From an archaeon (GTDB lineage Archaea > Nanobdellota > Nanobdellia > CSSed11-243R1), in contig JAJRVP010000011.1 of NCBI GenBank assembly GCA_024277205.1, positions 1 to 52,864 on the forward strand: a stretch of DNA of 52,864 nt. Reading direction: 5' to 3'. The notes beneath the pieces are model-generated. The model was given only the letters and a program-made list of their open reading frames with translations. It did no database searches and was not told where the DNA came from. This document shows, piece by piece, positions 7,816-16,728 of the stretch. The number at the start of each line of letters is the position of its first letter. The first letter of the stretch is position 1. The position numbers were made by a program, and so were the translations under genes.

Positions 7816-7865
7816 TTAAGCTACCGGGCCATACCATAAAAAAGAAGTATAATTCTTTTAAAAGT

Positions 7866-8087
7866 TTACGTCTGCGAACCCCAAAGGATTAATCCAATTC
7901 CAATCATGATTACAACTAAAAAATATATTGTTTGAAACTTTTCAAGTCCTTGTCTAAAATCATATCTGTCTTGGGGAGATTCTATAAAAACATTTAGCAT
8001 ATCACTAAACAAAGAAAACCAAATAACCATCCCTATTACAATGATTGCAACACCAAAAAATATTTTTCCCATGCCCACATGATTCAC
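7866..8087 (-). CDS. small membrane protein
   Basis: 73 aa, two hydrophobic helices. Confidence 0.55.
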   Translation of the reverse strand: MNHVGMGKIFFGVAIIVIGMVIWFSLFSDMLNVFIESPQDRYDFRQGLEKFQTIYFLVVIMIGIGLILWGSQT

Positions 8088-8300
8088 CTATTCAAACTTA
8101 CCCATTGCAATTAAACCCGCAATTATAACTGCGATACCAACAGCAGGTCCCCAAAATCCCCACTGCTCTTGTATTGCATTGTAGGTTTTAATGTCAATTC
8201 CAATTGAAAATAAAAAGTCTGGAGAAACAAATGTATATATAACAAATATACCTAAGAACATAATTAAAGCTCCAATTATAATTCCACGTGTGCTTACCAT
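8088..8300 (-). CDS. small membrane protein
   Basis: Starts at MVSTRGIIIGALIM; upstream extension runs into tRNA-Asn. Confidence 0.55.
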   Translation of the reverse strand: MVSTRGIIIGALIMFLGIFVIYTFVSPDFLFSIGIDIKTYNAIQEQWGFWGPAVGIAVIIAGLIAMGKFE

Positions 8301-8355
8301 AATAATTCTGAAAAATTTATTATTAATAAAGTTAATTAAAGCGCCCGCGGCAGGA

Positions 8356-8421
8356 CTTTCAAGCACCCACGAAAGTTTTCTCTTTCGTGCACGTTTCTCT
8401 TTTTCAAAAGAGAAAGGTGCG
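8356..8421 (-). other. tRNA-Asn intron 3 (59/60, T loop), 66 nt, class II core
   Basis: TTCG[AA|C]GCACC...GGTGC-t-TGAA[AG|T]CCTGC; restores TTCGAAT T loop. Confidence 0.88.
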
Positions 8422-8443
8422 TTCGAACCTGCGACCTACAGCT

Positions 8444-8501
8444 TACAGCCAACCCTTTCTGTTGTTCTTTCCGTGAACGCTTTCTTTGTAAGAAAGGGTT
8501 C
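8444..8501 (-). other. tRNA-Asn intron 2 (37/38), 58 nt, class II core
   Basis: CTGTTA|GAACCCTTTC...GAAAGGGTTGGCTGTA|AGCTGT; inner helix AACCCTTTC/GAAAGGGTT; central helix weak. Confidence 0.78.
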
Positions 8502-8521
8502 TAACAGGCTGCCGCTCTACC

Positions 8522-8576
8522 GCCTCGCCACACACCCTTACTCTTTTCCGTGCAAGCTTTTTCTAAAAGGGTGCGT
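8522..8576 (-). other. tRNA-Asn intron 1 (D loop), 55 nt, class II core
   Basis: gCTC[AA|A]CGCACCC...GGGTGTG...GAG[GC|G]GTA; inner helix CGCACCC/GGGTGTG. Confidence 0.78.
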
Positions 8577-8632
8577 TTGAGCTACGCGGGCACAAAAAGA
8601 AAGAAGTTTTAATTCATTTAAAAGGTTTTCTT

Positions 8633-8788
8633 TCAGTCATATCCATCTCCAGTACAATGGATACATCTGTAGTTAATTTTTTCAAAACATTCTTCACAGT
8701 AGGGCATTCCGCAAAAAGGACAAAAGTTGTTTGTCTCCTTGCCACACAAATAACATTCATCAGATTCTTCAGAATAATATTTTTTCAC
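8633..8788 (-). CDS. 51-aa double zinc-ribbon-like protein (GTG start)
   Basis: VKKYYSEESDECYLCGKETNNFCPFCGMPYCEECFEKINYRCIHCTGDGYD; CxxC repeats; absent from the ORF track because of size. Confidence 0.6.
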   Translation of the reverse strand: MKKYYSEESDECYLCGKETNNFCPFCGMPYCEECFEKINYRCIHCTGDGYD

Positions 8789-8823
8789 TTTATGTTATAT
8801 TCATTTTAGAAATATATATGTTA

Positions 8824-9057
8824 CTAGTCAAACATTCCTGGTGGAATCACAACATCATCTTCATCTTTTTTCTCTTCTTGATCAAAATAAGTTTTTATTT
8901 TTGGTTTCCATGTTGTTTGGGTTTCTTCTTTTTTTGGAGTATGATGATCTCCAAGCATTATATACCCTTCTTGCCAATGCTTTTTCTTTTTTCTTAGAAT
9001 TATGAATATAATTAAACCAGTTACAATGCTTGCTATTAATGCAATTATCGTGTACAT
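8824..9057 (-). CDS. small single-pass membrane protein
   Basis: N-terminal TM then charged tail. Confidence 0.5.
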   Translation of the reverse strand: MYTIIALIASIVTGLIIFIILRKKKKHWQEGYIMLGDHHTPKKEETQTTWKPKIKTYFDQEEKKDEDDVVIPPGMFD

Positions 9058-9110
9058 ACCAGTTTTTAATCACAATATAGATATAATATTTTCTTTTTTT
9101 AAAAAAAGAA

Positions 9111-10196
9111 TTAGTCAATCCAGTCCTTATTTTTTATTTTCTCTGGCAAGTATTTTTCAGAAACAAAACTAATTCCTCTTGTAATAAGAGCATCAAGTTC
9201 TACTTTTCCTTTCATTTCCTTCATAAGTTTGAATTGCCTTTGCCATCTTTTATCTTCTTTAAACCAGTCATATTCTTTTATTTGAGATAATCTTTTCAAG
9301 TCAACTTCTTTGAATTTAATTTTTTGTTTTTCAAGTTTGTATTTTTTAATGTCTTCTGCAGTTAAACCTAAGAATTTTGCTTCTGGTATTGCAAGTTTTC
9401 TTGAAATGTGTGCTAAAGCAATTGAACCAAATTTAAGAACTGAATAGATATACCATCCATATGGGTCAAAATCAGTTAAAACATAAACTGGAAGTCCATG
9501 TTCATCATTCAATCTTCTTAAAAGTCTTCTAATTCCTCTTGTTGCTTGTCCTTGAGAAGCAATTATTACACACTTGAGCTTTTCCCATACTCTATCCTCA
9601 TGCAATCTTTCCCACATTGCTGCCTTTTCCATGTAAATTACAAATTTTGCATCAACTTTTTGGAATTCTATTCCTTCTGTATTGGATGGAATAGCCCAAC
9701 CACCACTTCCTAATTTTGACCAATCAATTATATCTCCTTTGTCTTTGATTATGATTTTTCCTGCTGCAGCCCCATTTTTGTTTGCATTAATATGCAATTC
9801 TTCTCTTGAAGCACCAGTAATTAATTCTAAGTCTTCTACAGCTTGATTACTTTCTGTTTGTTCATCAACAATATCTATTTTTGTTCCTGGAAGTGTTTTA
9901 CGCATTGCGTAGAAAACCTGTCTTAAGCTTAAGTGCTTATCAACATTAAGAAGTTCTTTTGCAAGTGCTGCAACCTCAAGAGTTTGAACAAATTTTCTTA
10001 TATGTGCGACATTAAAGAAATATCTTTTTGAAGTTGCATCTCCTAATTCAATGAGTTTTGTCTTTGGATTAAAATGAACATTTGACAATGACCTAATTGG
10101 TACATCAAGATATGGATTTTTTCCTTCTTTAATTTCTTTATAGAGAAGTTTACCTAATTCTTCAAGTTTTTTATCAATATCTTTTCTACTTTTCAT
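9111..10196 (-). CDS. top6A: DNA topoisomerase VI subunit A
   Basis: LRQVFYAMRK, YVLTDFDPYGWYIYSVLKFGS (Toprim DxD). Confidence 0.95.
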   Translation of the reverse strand: MKSRKDIDKKLEELGKLLYKEIKEGKNPYLDVPIRSLSNVHFNPKTKLIELGDATSKRYFFNVAHIRKFVQTLEVAALAKELLNVDKHLSLRQVFYAMRKTLPGTKIDIVDEQTESNQAVEDLELITGASREELHINANKNGAAAGKIIIKDKGDIIDWSKLGSGGWAIPSNTEGIEFQKVDAKFVIYMEKAAMWERLHEDRVWEKLKCVIIASQGQATRGIRRLLRRLNDEHGLPVYVLTDFDPYGWYIYSVLKFGSIALAHISRKLAIPEAKFLGLTAEDIKKYKLEKQKIKFKEVDLKRLSQIKEYDWFKEDKRWQRQFKLMKEMKGKVELDALITRGISFVSEKYLPEKIKNKDWID

Positions 10197-12141
10197 TTTT
10201 TTCTCCTTCTTTTGATTTTACACTACTGATCTTATCTAAAACATTTAGCAAACTCTTTTTGATTTCTTCTTCTTTTACATTTGTTAATTTTGATAATGCT
10301 GTTGCGAGTTCTGGCATGTATGCTTCAAATAAACCAACTCTTTGTGCTTTTATTCTTTCTCTTATATTTGCGCTTAAGTATGATTTGAGTTTTCTTGCAC
10401 AATCTTGTAATGCTAGTTTCATTTCTTTTATTATATCTGGATAACTTGCAATTGCACTTTTTCCTTCTGAAGTATATGGAACCCAAACACTTGCAAGATG
10501 AATTAATATAACATATGGTCCCATTGGAACTCCATTTTGTGCAACACTTTGAACTTTGTATTGTTTCCAATTCATTTCTTGTATTGCTTTTGTTGTTGCA
10601 CATCCAGATGCATCATAAAGTAATGGAATCTTATTTGCATATCTTAATCTTTGAGCCATTCCCTCACTTTTGATTTCTCCACCATAAGCAATTGCAGCTT
10701 CAACTAAAAATGGAATGCCTTTGTAAACCGTTGGTTTTCTTGAAATAACAGCAACAAATTCTGCTTTTGTGTCAGCAAGAATACTTTTCCTAAGAGCGTC
10801 TTTCCCAATTGGGCTTAAGCAGTCAGTTGGTGGTCTTTGCAAAGGAGCTTTGTGCAATGCCCTTAATAGTTTTTCTATTTCTTGCCTTGTTAAATCATTT
10901 GGTTTTTTATTTGAGTCAATATCTAGCTTCTTAAGTATGCTTTCAGCCATATTTGAGCTGACCCTTGATAAATCATGAACTAAGAAAGATTTGATTGTTT
11001 TTGCTTTTGTTGCAAGTAACAAATCTTTCAATTGTCCAAATTCTAAGCCGTGTGGGTGCGGTTTTATTTCTGTTGGTTCTCTTGGCAATTTATTTGATGT
11101 TCTCTTAAAAACATGTTTCTTTTTGTTTGGCTCAATTAAAATAAAACTTGCATGTGGGTTTACAATTGAGGTTCTTCTTATGAATTCGAAAACAGATTTT
11201 TCACCACTTTCCCTATAATCTGCCTCAATAACCAATTCAATTTTTGTTCCATGTTCATAGTCAAATTCATCTGTATATTCTTTTGAGTGGACTATGGGCT
11301 CATTATTGTCTGCTATTGAAAGAGTTATAGTAACTGCCTTTTTCTTACTTCTAATTTTAGAAGTTATCTTAGCAGGGATACCTGTTGTTTGCTGAGCATA
11401 TAAAACAGCAGATGAAATGCCAATCCCCTGTTGTCCACGAGATTGTCTTAATCTATGGAATTTAGAACCATAAAGGAGCTTACCAAAAACTTTTGGTATG
11501 TTTTCTTCTACAATACCAGGACCATTATCAGTTATACTAACTTTATATTTTAGTGTTCTCTCTGCAACTTTTGCCCTTTCATTATCAACATAAACTTGTG
11601 GCTTTTTTGCACCTGTAAAAATAAGTTTGATCTGTCTCCCTTCAACATTGTATAGCTTTGTATTTCCTTCAACTTTTGAAGCTCTTAGTTTTTTTCCAAG
11701 AAGCATAACATCCCAATTCCTTTTTCCTGTTTTTATTAAGTCTGCAATTGGTACATCACTACCAGGAGGAATAATTACAAGCCCATGTTCTTCTTTGCTT
11801 ATTTGAATTTTTATCTCTGGAAATTCAATCTCTCTCTTTTTCTTTTCACATTCATGAGCATATTCTTCTGTTGCATCAAGAGAATTATCAACTGCTTCCT
11901 TAACAACCATGAGCATTGATTTAAGAGGATTGTCAAAACCAAGGAGGTGCTTGTTTTTTTTAAAAAATTCAGCTACAGAAACAGCCTTCATTTGGCTTCC
12001 AAGTTCTTCAGCAATGTCAACATATTTTTTAATAACCAAATTTTCACCAACCCAAAAGTTCTTGTTTTTTCCACTTTTTTCTTTCGTTTTCAAGCATTGT
12101 GAAAACAGTTGAATGTTTACTTCCTGAAAGCAACATTTCAA
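10186..12141 (-). CDS. top6B: DNA topoisomerase VI subunit B
   Basis: GHKL ATPase motifs EAVDNSLDA, DNGPGI, GQQGIGISSAVLYAQ; true start probably downstream of 12141 (overlaps the KH gene). Confidence 0.95.
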   Translation of the reverse strand: MKCCFQEVNIQLFSQCLKTKEKSGKNKNFWVGENLVIKKYVDIAEELGSQMKAVSVAEFFKKNKHLLGFDNPLKSMLMVVKEAVDNSLDATEEYAHECEKKKREIEFPEIKIQISKEEHGLVIIPPGSDVPIADLIKTGKRNWDVMLLGKKLRASKVEGNTKLYNVEGRQIKLIFTGAKKPQVYVDNERAKVAERTLKYKVSITDNGPGIVEENIPKVFGKLLYGSKFHRLRQSRGQQGIGISSAVLYAQQTTGIPAKITSKIRSKKKAVTITLSIADNNEPIVHSKEYTDEFDYEHGTKIELVIEADYRESGEKSVFEFIRRTSIVNPHASFILIEPNKKKHVFKRTSNKLPREPTEIKPHPHGLEFGQLKDLLLATKAKTIKSFLVHDLSRVSSNMAESILKKLDIDSNKKPNDLTRQEIEKLLRALHKAPLQRPPTDCLSPIGKDALRKSILADTKAEFVAVISRKPTVYKGIPFLVEAAIAYGGEIKSEGMAQRLRYANKIPLLYDASGCATTKAIQEMNWKQYKVQSVAQNGVPMGPYVILIHLASVWVPYTSEGKSAIASYPDIIKEMKLALQDCARKLKSYLSANIRERIKAQRVGLFEAYMPELATALSKLTNVKEEEIKKSLLNVLDKISSVKSKEGEKNEK

Positions 12142-12580
12142 TTGCTTTTTTGGCAGTTAATACTTTTTTAGTTTCACCAATTATACAAATTGTTTTTCCA
12201 TAAACCGATATATAACTTTCTGTTAATCTCTCAATTGTATCCTTTGCCTTACCTTTTTCTCCTATTACTCTCCCTTTTAGTCTTTTCATTGCATTTTCTG
12301 TTCTTGCCCAGTTTCTTAGCTCAATCATTTCAAAACCATAATCTTCCTTTAAAAGCAAAAGTGCTTTTTGAGGTGAGAAACCACGACCAATTGCTTTGAT
12401 AATTTGTTTAGTTATCCATGTATCAAAAGAGCTTCCTTGAATTGTTACCTCACCCTCTTTTGTTATGATAAGTTTTGTATTTGTTTTTTCTTCAATTTCC
12501 TTTTTTGTTTTACCATTAGTGCCTATGAGTACAGCAATTCTCTCTTTTGGTATTTTTAATACCTGTTCAAACTTTTCCAT
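12044..12580 (-). CDS. KH-domain protein (Pno1/Krr1-like)
   Basis: Two KH-like repeats, RLKGRVIGEKGKAKDTIE; neighbours RIO kinase as commonly in archaea. Confidence 0.85.
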   Translation of the reverse strand: MEKFEQVLKIPKERIAVLIGTNGKTKKEIEEKTNTKLIITKEGEVTIQGSSFDTWITKQIIKAIGRGFSPQKALLLLKEDYGFEMIELRNWARTENAMKRLKGRVIGEKGKAKDTIERLTESYISVYGKTICIIGETKKVLTAKKAIEMLLSGSKHSTVFTMLENERKKWKKQELLGW

Positions 12581-13304
12581 TCTTCCTATACTCTTGCCCT
12601 AATATTTCTTTATAAACTTTTTTGAATTCTGGAATTTTTACACCTAATTTTTTAAACCATTTTAAAATATTGTTAATATCATTTTCTAACAATTCTATTG
12701 CTATGGGGTGGTCTTTTAAAACACCCTGACCTATGTCTATTATATATGGTTCTTCTTTGTAGTTTAATATATTATATTCGCTCAAATCTCCGTGAATTAA
12801 GCCTGCTTTTTGATATAAATCCTTTATACTATTTAAAATTTTCGATAGCCACGATTTTGGCTTTTTTGGTGTAAAAAATTTAGCAATTGGAGCCGAAATT
12901 CCATTTTCTCCGATAAATTCCATTATTAAGACATTATTCCTAGAAATTATTGGTTTTGGCACATTTATGCCAATTTTTGAGGCCAATTCTAAGTTTTTTA
13001 ATTCTTTTTTTGCCCAAGCAAATACAATGTCCCTTTTTCTTTTTTTGACTTTTTCAAATCTTTTATCTCCATGAATATATTTCCACATGTTTTTGAAATT
13101 GCTTGTTTCAATTCTATAGATTTTTATTGCAATATCTTCATCATCAAAATTTTTACCTAGAAATACATTTGCTTCTTTACCAGTCGAAACTGGCCCAATT
13201 ACATAGTCAATATATCCATCACTAGAAAGCTTGTAAATAGTTCTCATTGTGGATTCATCAAAAACTTCTTTGAATATTTTGAACTTTTCTTTTTCCTTTC
13301 GCAT
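12567..13304 (-). CDS. rio1: RIO1-type serine/threonine kinase
   Basis: STGKEANVF, LIHGDLSEYNIL, YIIDIGQG. Confidence 0.92.
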   Translation of the reverse strand: MRKEKEKFKIFKEVFDESTMRTIYKLSSDGYIDYVIGPVSTGKEANVFLGKNFDDEDIAIKIYRIETSNFKNMWKYIHGDKRFEKVKKRKRDIVFAWAKKELKNLELASKIGINVPKPIISRNNVLIMEFIGENGISAPIAKFFTPKKPKSWLSKILNSIKDLYQKAGLIHGDLSEYNILNYKEEPYIIDIGQGVLKDHPIAIELLENDINNILKWFKKLGVKIPEFKKVYKEILGQEYRKNGKV

Positions 13305-13387
13305 ATAAAGAAAAAGCAAGATGGAGTTTATAATGTTATTCAAAAAATAATTAAATAGAAAGTTTCTTGGTTTCATTGGTGAGGTGT

Positions 13388-15049
13388 ATGAATACAATTA
13401 CAATTGGTGGAAAAGCAGGTGATGGAATAAAAGCAGCAGGAAAACTTTTTGCAAACATTTTGAGTGAATTAGGATATTATGTTTTTGTACTTGATGATTA
13501 TCCTTCTTTAATAACTGGGGGGCACAATTTCAACAAGATTTCTTTTGATAAAAAACCAATTTTCAGCCATTACAAAGAAACAGATGTATTAGTTGCTTTA
13601 GATAAAAAAGCAATAGATAGGCACAAAAAAGAATTGAAAAAAAATGGGATAATAATTTATGATTCTAACTCAATTAATCTTTATGGAAAAAATACAATTG
13701 GTGTTCCTGCTCAAGACTTTGTTAAAGAAATAAGTGGAATAAAAATAATGAGAAATGTTGCGCTTCTCGGTGTTCTTTCATATGTCGTTGGTATTGATTT
13801 TGATGTTGTAAAAAAGGTTTTGAAAAAAATCTATCCTAAAGCAGCAGATAAAAATATTGCAATAGCTGAAAAAGGATACAATTTTGCAAAAGGGAAAGTT
13901 AAGCAAATCCTAAAACTAAAGAGAGTAGGAAAGCCAAAAGAATTAATGACAGGAAATACTGCAATCGCATATGGCGCTGTAAAATCTGGATTAGATAATT
14001 ATATTGCATATCCAATGACACCAGCAACATCAATTCTTCATTATTTAGCAAAAAATGCAGATAAGTTTGGGATAAAAGTAATACATCCTGAAAATGAAAT
14101 CTCTGTGATAAATATGGCATTAGGAAGCGCTTATGCAGGAGCAAAAACAATGATTGGGACATCTGGCGGTGGATTTGCTTTAATGAATGAAGCATTAAGT
14201 TTAGCAGGAATGTCTGAGACACCAATTGTTATAGCAGAAATTCAAAGGCCTGGACCAAGCACAGGGGTTCCAACCTACACTTCACAAGCTGATTTAAATT
14301 TTGTATTAAATGCAGGGCATGGAGAATTTCCAAAAATAGTTGTTGCTCCAGGTACAAATGAACAAGCATTTTACAAATCAGCAGAAGCATTGTACCTTGC
14401 TTGGAAATATCAAGTGCCTGTTATAATTTTGGGAGATAAGCACTTAAGTGAAAGCTTGAGGACAATTGAAATTAATGACAAAAGAGCAAAAAAGGCAAAA
14501 GGAAAATTCTCAAAAGGGGGATTAAATTACAAAAGATACACACTTACAAAAGATGGCATTTCTCCAATTGCTTTTCCAGGAATGAAAAATACAGTTGTAA
14601 AATCTTCAAGTTATGAACACGATGAATTCGGGATTACAACAGAGGAGCCAAAGCAAATTAAAGCAATGCAAGAAAAGAGAATGAGAAAAATCAAATTAAT
14701 GGAAAAAGAAATAGAAAAATTAGAATCTGTGAAAGTTTATGGAAAAGGCAAAAAAGTTATTGTGACTTGGGGCTCTTCAATTGGAGCAGTTCTTGAAACT
14801 GCAAAATATTTGAAAAATGTAAAAATTGTCCAAATTCTTTACATGCTCCCATTTCCTAAGAAATCTGTTGAAAAGCATTTGAAAGGTGCAAAAAAAATTG
14901 TTTGTGTTGAAGCAAATGCAACTGGGCAGCTTGCCAATTTAATAAAATTACATACAGGCATTGGAATTAAAAATAAAATTTTGAAGTATGATTCGCGAGA
15001 ATTTGAACCAATAGAATTATTAAAAGAATTAAAAAGGTGGTTAAAGTGA
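13388..15049 (+). CDS. korA: 2-oxoacid:ferredoxin oxidoreductase, fused gamma-alpha subunit
   Basis: GGKAGDGIKAAGKLFA N-terminal gamma domain; YPMTPATSILHYLA; SGGGFALMNEALSLAGMSETP. Confidence 0.9.
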   Translation: MNTITIGGKAGDGIKAAGKLFANILSELGYYVFVLDDYPSLITGGHNFNKISFDKKPIFSHYKETDVLVALDKKAIDRHKKELKKNGIIIYDSNSINLYGKNTIGVPAQDFVKEISGIKIMRNVALLGVLSYVVGIDFDVVKKVLKKIYPKAADKNIAIAEKGYNFAKGKVKQILKLKRVGKPKELMTGNTAIAYGAVKSGLDNYIAYPMTPATSILHYLAKNADKFGIKVIHPENEISVINMALGSAYAGAKTMIGTSGGGFALMNEALSLAGMSETPIVIAEIQRPGPSTGVPTYTSQADLNFVLNAGHGEFPKIVVAPGTNEQAFYKSAEALYLAWKYQVPVIILGDKHLSESLRTIEINDKRAKKAKGKFSKGGLNYKRYTLTKDGISPIAFPGMKNTVVKSSSYEHDEFGITTEEPKQIKAMQEKRMRKIKLMEKEIEKLESVKVYGKGKKVIVTWGSSIGAVLETAKYLKNVKIVQILYMLPFPKKSVEKHLKGAKKIVCVEANATGQLANLIKLHTGIGIKNKILKYDSREFEPIELLKELKRWLK

Positions 15050-15816
15050 GATTAGGAACTTATGCTGAAAATACATGGTGTCCTGGATGCGGCAATTTTG
15101 GAATTCTTACCGCAATTAAGAATGCAATAAATGATTTAGTTTTAGAAGGAATTCCAAAAGAAAAATTTGTAATAGCAAGTGGGATTGGTTGTCATGCAAA
15201 AATTGTTGATTATGTTAATGTAAATTCTTTTTATTCAATTCATGGAAGAGTACCACCAACATTAACAGGAATGAAATTAGCAAACAAAGATTTGATCACA
15301 ATTGGCTTTGCAGGAGACGGAGACATCTATGATGAAGGAATTTCTCATCTTATTCATGCTGCAAAAAGAAACACAGATATAACTATGATAATTCATGATA
15401 ATAGTGTTTTTGCATTAACAACAGGACAGTTTACAGCAACATCACCAAAAGGATTTAAAGGAAAATCAACACCATTTGGAAGCATAGAGAGCCCAATTAA
15501 TCCAATGAAACTAATGCTTGTTTCTGGAGCAACTTTTGTTGCAAGAGGTTATGCAGGAAAACCAGAACATCTTAAAGAATTAATTAAAAAAGCTGTAAAG
15601 CATAGGGGATTTTCTTTTGTTGAAGTTTTACAGCCATGTGTTGTATTTAACAATACTTATGAAATATACAACAAGAAAGTTTATGATTTAAATGCAGAGG
15701 GACATGACATATCAAACTTTGAAGCAGCAATGAAAAAAGCAGACGAATGGAAACAAAGAATCCCAATTGGTACATTTTATGAAACACAAGCTCAGGTTTT
15801 TGAGGATCATTACTAA
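15037..15816 (+). CDS. korB: 2-oxoacid:ferredoxin oxidoreductase beta subunit
   Basis: WCPGCGNFGIL; GDGDIYDEG; TPP-binding motif. Confidence 0.93.
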   Translation: MVKVRLGTYAENTWCPGCGNFGILTAIKNAINDLVLEGIPKEKFVIASGIGCHAKIVDYVNVNSFYSIHGRVPPTLTGMKLANKDLITIGFAGDGDIYDEGISHLIHAAKRNTDITMIIHDNSVFALTTGQFTATSPKGFKGKSTPFGSIESPINPMKLMLVSGATFVARGYAGKPEHLKELIKKAVKHRGFSFVEVLQPCVVFNNTYEIYNKKVYDLNAEGHDISNFEAAMKKADEWKQRIPIGTFYETQAQVFEDHY

Positions 15817-15843
15817 CAATGTGATAAGAGAAATAAAAAAGAG

Positions 15844-16728
15844 TTACATCTCTCTTAGAATTTTTATTCTCTTTTCGATTGGTGGATGTGTTGAAAATAG
15901 TTCTCTTAATTTGCTTGTTCTCTTTGGGTTTGATATGAACAAAGGAGCAACAGCATCACTTACTTTCAGTCTACCCTGATTGTATTTTGCAATTTTCTCA
16001 AGAGCACTTGCTAAACCTTCTGGATACCTTGTTAGTTGTGCGCTTGATGCATCTGCTAAATATTCTCTTTTCCTTGAAATTGCAAGTTGTATTAACTTTA
16101 CTGCTATTGGTGCAATAATGGCAAGAACTATCCCAATAATTAATAAAATTCCACCTTCCCTGCTTCTTTTTCTACCAAACCAAAGTGAGCGAAGGAAGAC
16201 ATTACTCAAAATTACAACAAGCCCAATTATTACAGATACAAGAGTCATGAATCTGATGTCTAAATTTTTAATATGTGAGAGTTCATGCCCAATCACACCC
16301 TCAAGTTCTGTTCTGTTTAATTTTTCAAGTAATCCAGTTGTAATTGCAATTGAAGCGTGCTTTGGGTCTCTTCCTGTTGCAAATGCATTTAAGTCTGGAT
16401 TTTCAATCACATATACTTTTGGTGTGGGAATTCCAGCTGCAATGCTTAATCCTTCAACCACATTTATCAGGTGAGTGTACTTCGGTTTTGTTGCTGGTTT
16501 TGCATTGGTTATTTTAAGAATAACTTTATCCCCATAGTAGTAGCCGACAAAAATCTGAATAATTGCTATTAACGATGCAATTGTTATGAAGAAAAATGTC
16601 AGTTCTGGATTGTATATCTGCCCAATAACATAAGCTAATAAAATAAAAACAGGAACAACTAAACAAAACAATATAATTGATTTTATCCTGTTCTTTCTAG
16701 CTTGGTCAAAAAAACTGACTTTTGCCAT
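15844..16728 (-). CDS. htpX: HtpX-like membrane metalloprotease
   Basis: GVIGHELSHIKNLDIR; FSTHPPIEKRI. Confidence 0.93.
   Translation of the reverse strand: MAKVSFFDQARKNRIKSIILFCLVVPVFILLAYVIGQIYNPELTFFFITIASLIAIIQIFVGYYYGDKVILKITNAKPATKPKYTHLINVVEGLSIAAGIPTPKVYVIENPDLNAFATGRDPKHASIAITTGLLEKLNRTELEGVIGHELSHIKNLDIRFMTLVSVIIGLVVILSNVFLRSLWFGRKRSREGGILLIIGIVLAIIAPIAVKLIQLAISRKREYLADASSAQLTRYPEGLASALEKIAKYNQGRLKVSDAVAPLFISNPKRTSKLRELFSTHPPIEKRIKILREM

Larger units (their letters stand above)
7580..7830 (-). tRNA. tRNA-Ile(UAU) with four predicted introns
   Basis: Acceptor GGCCCGG/CCGGGCC, AC arm CTGGT-CTTATAA-ACCAG, T arm CGGAG-TTCAAAT-CTCCG after splicing; mature 72 nt. Confidence 0.85.
8342..8591 (-). 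tRNA. tRNA-Asn(GUU) with three predicted introns
   Basis: Acceptor GCCCGCG/CGCGGGC + G73, AC arm GCAGC-CTGTTAA-GCTGT, T arm GCAGG-TTCGAAT-CCTGC; mature 71 nt. Confidence 0.9.

Noticed and set aside
5717-8576. Purine/pyrimidine triple helix (TTTTCTT, AAGAAAAG, AAAAGAA) as a functional triplex
   Set aside because: Only one pyrimidine strand is present; competing duplexes explain the pattern more simply. Not pursued without structure calculations.
5720-8580. ORFs over the tRNA loci (5720-5929, 5745-5987, 7568-7837, 7595-7804, 8191-8580)
   Set aside because: They are translations of tRNA exons and introns; repeated motifs such as FFLKEK come from the intron core read as protein.
5703-8591. Core hairpins as ordinary transcription terminators
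   Set aside because: Inside RNA genes they interrupt universally conserved 16S and tRNA sequence and splice out cleanly by BHB rules. A terminator role remains possible only for the intergenic copies.
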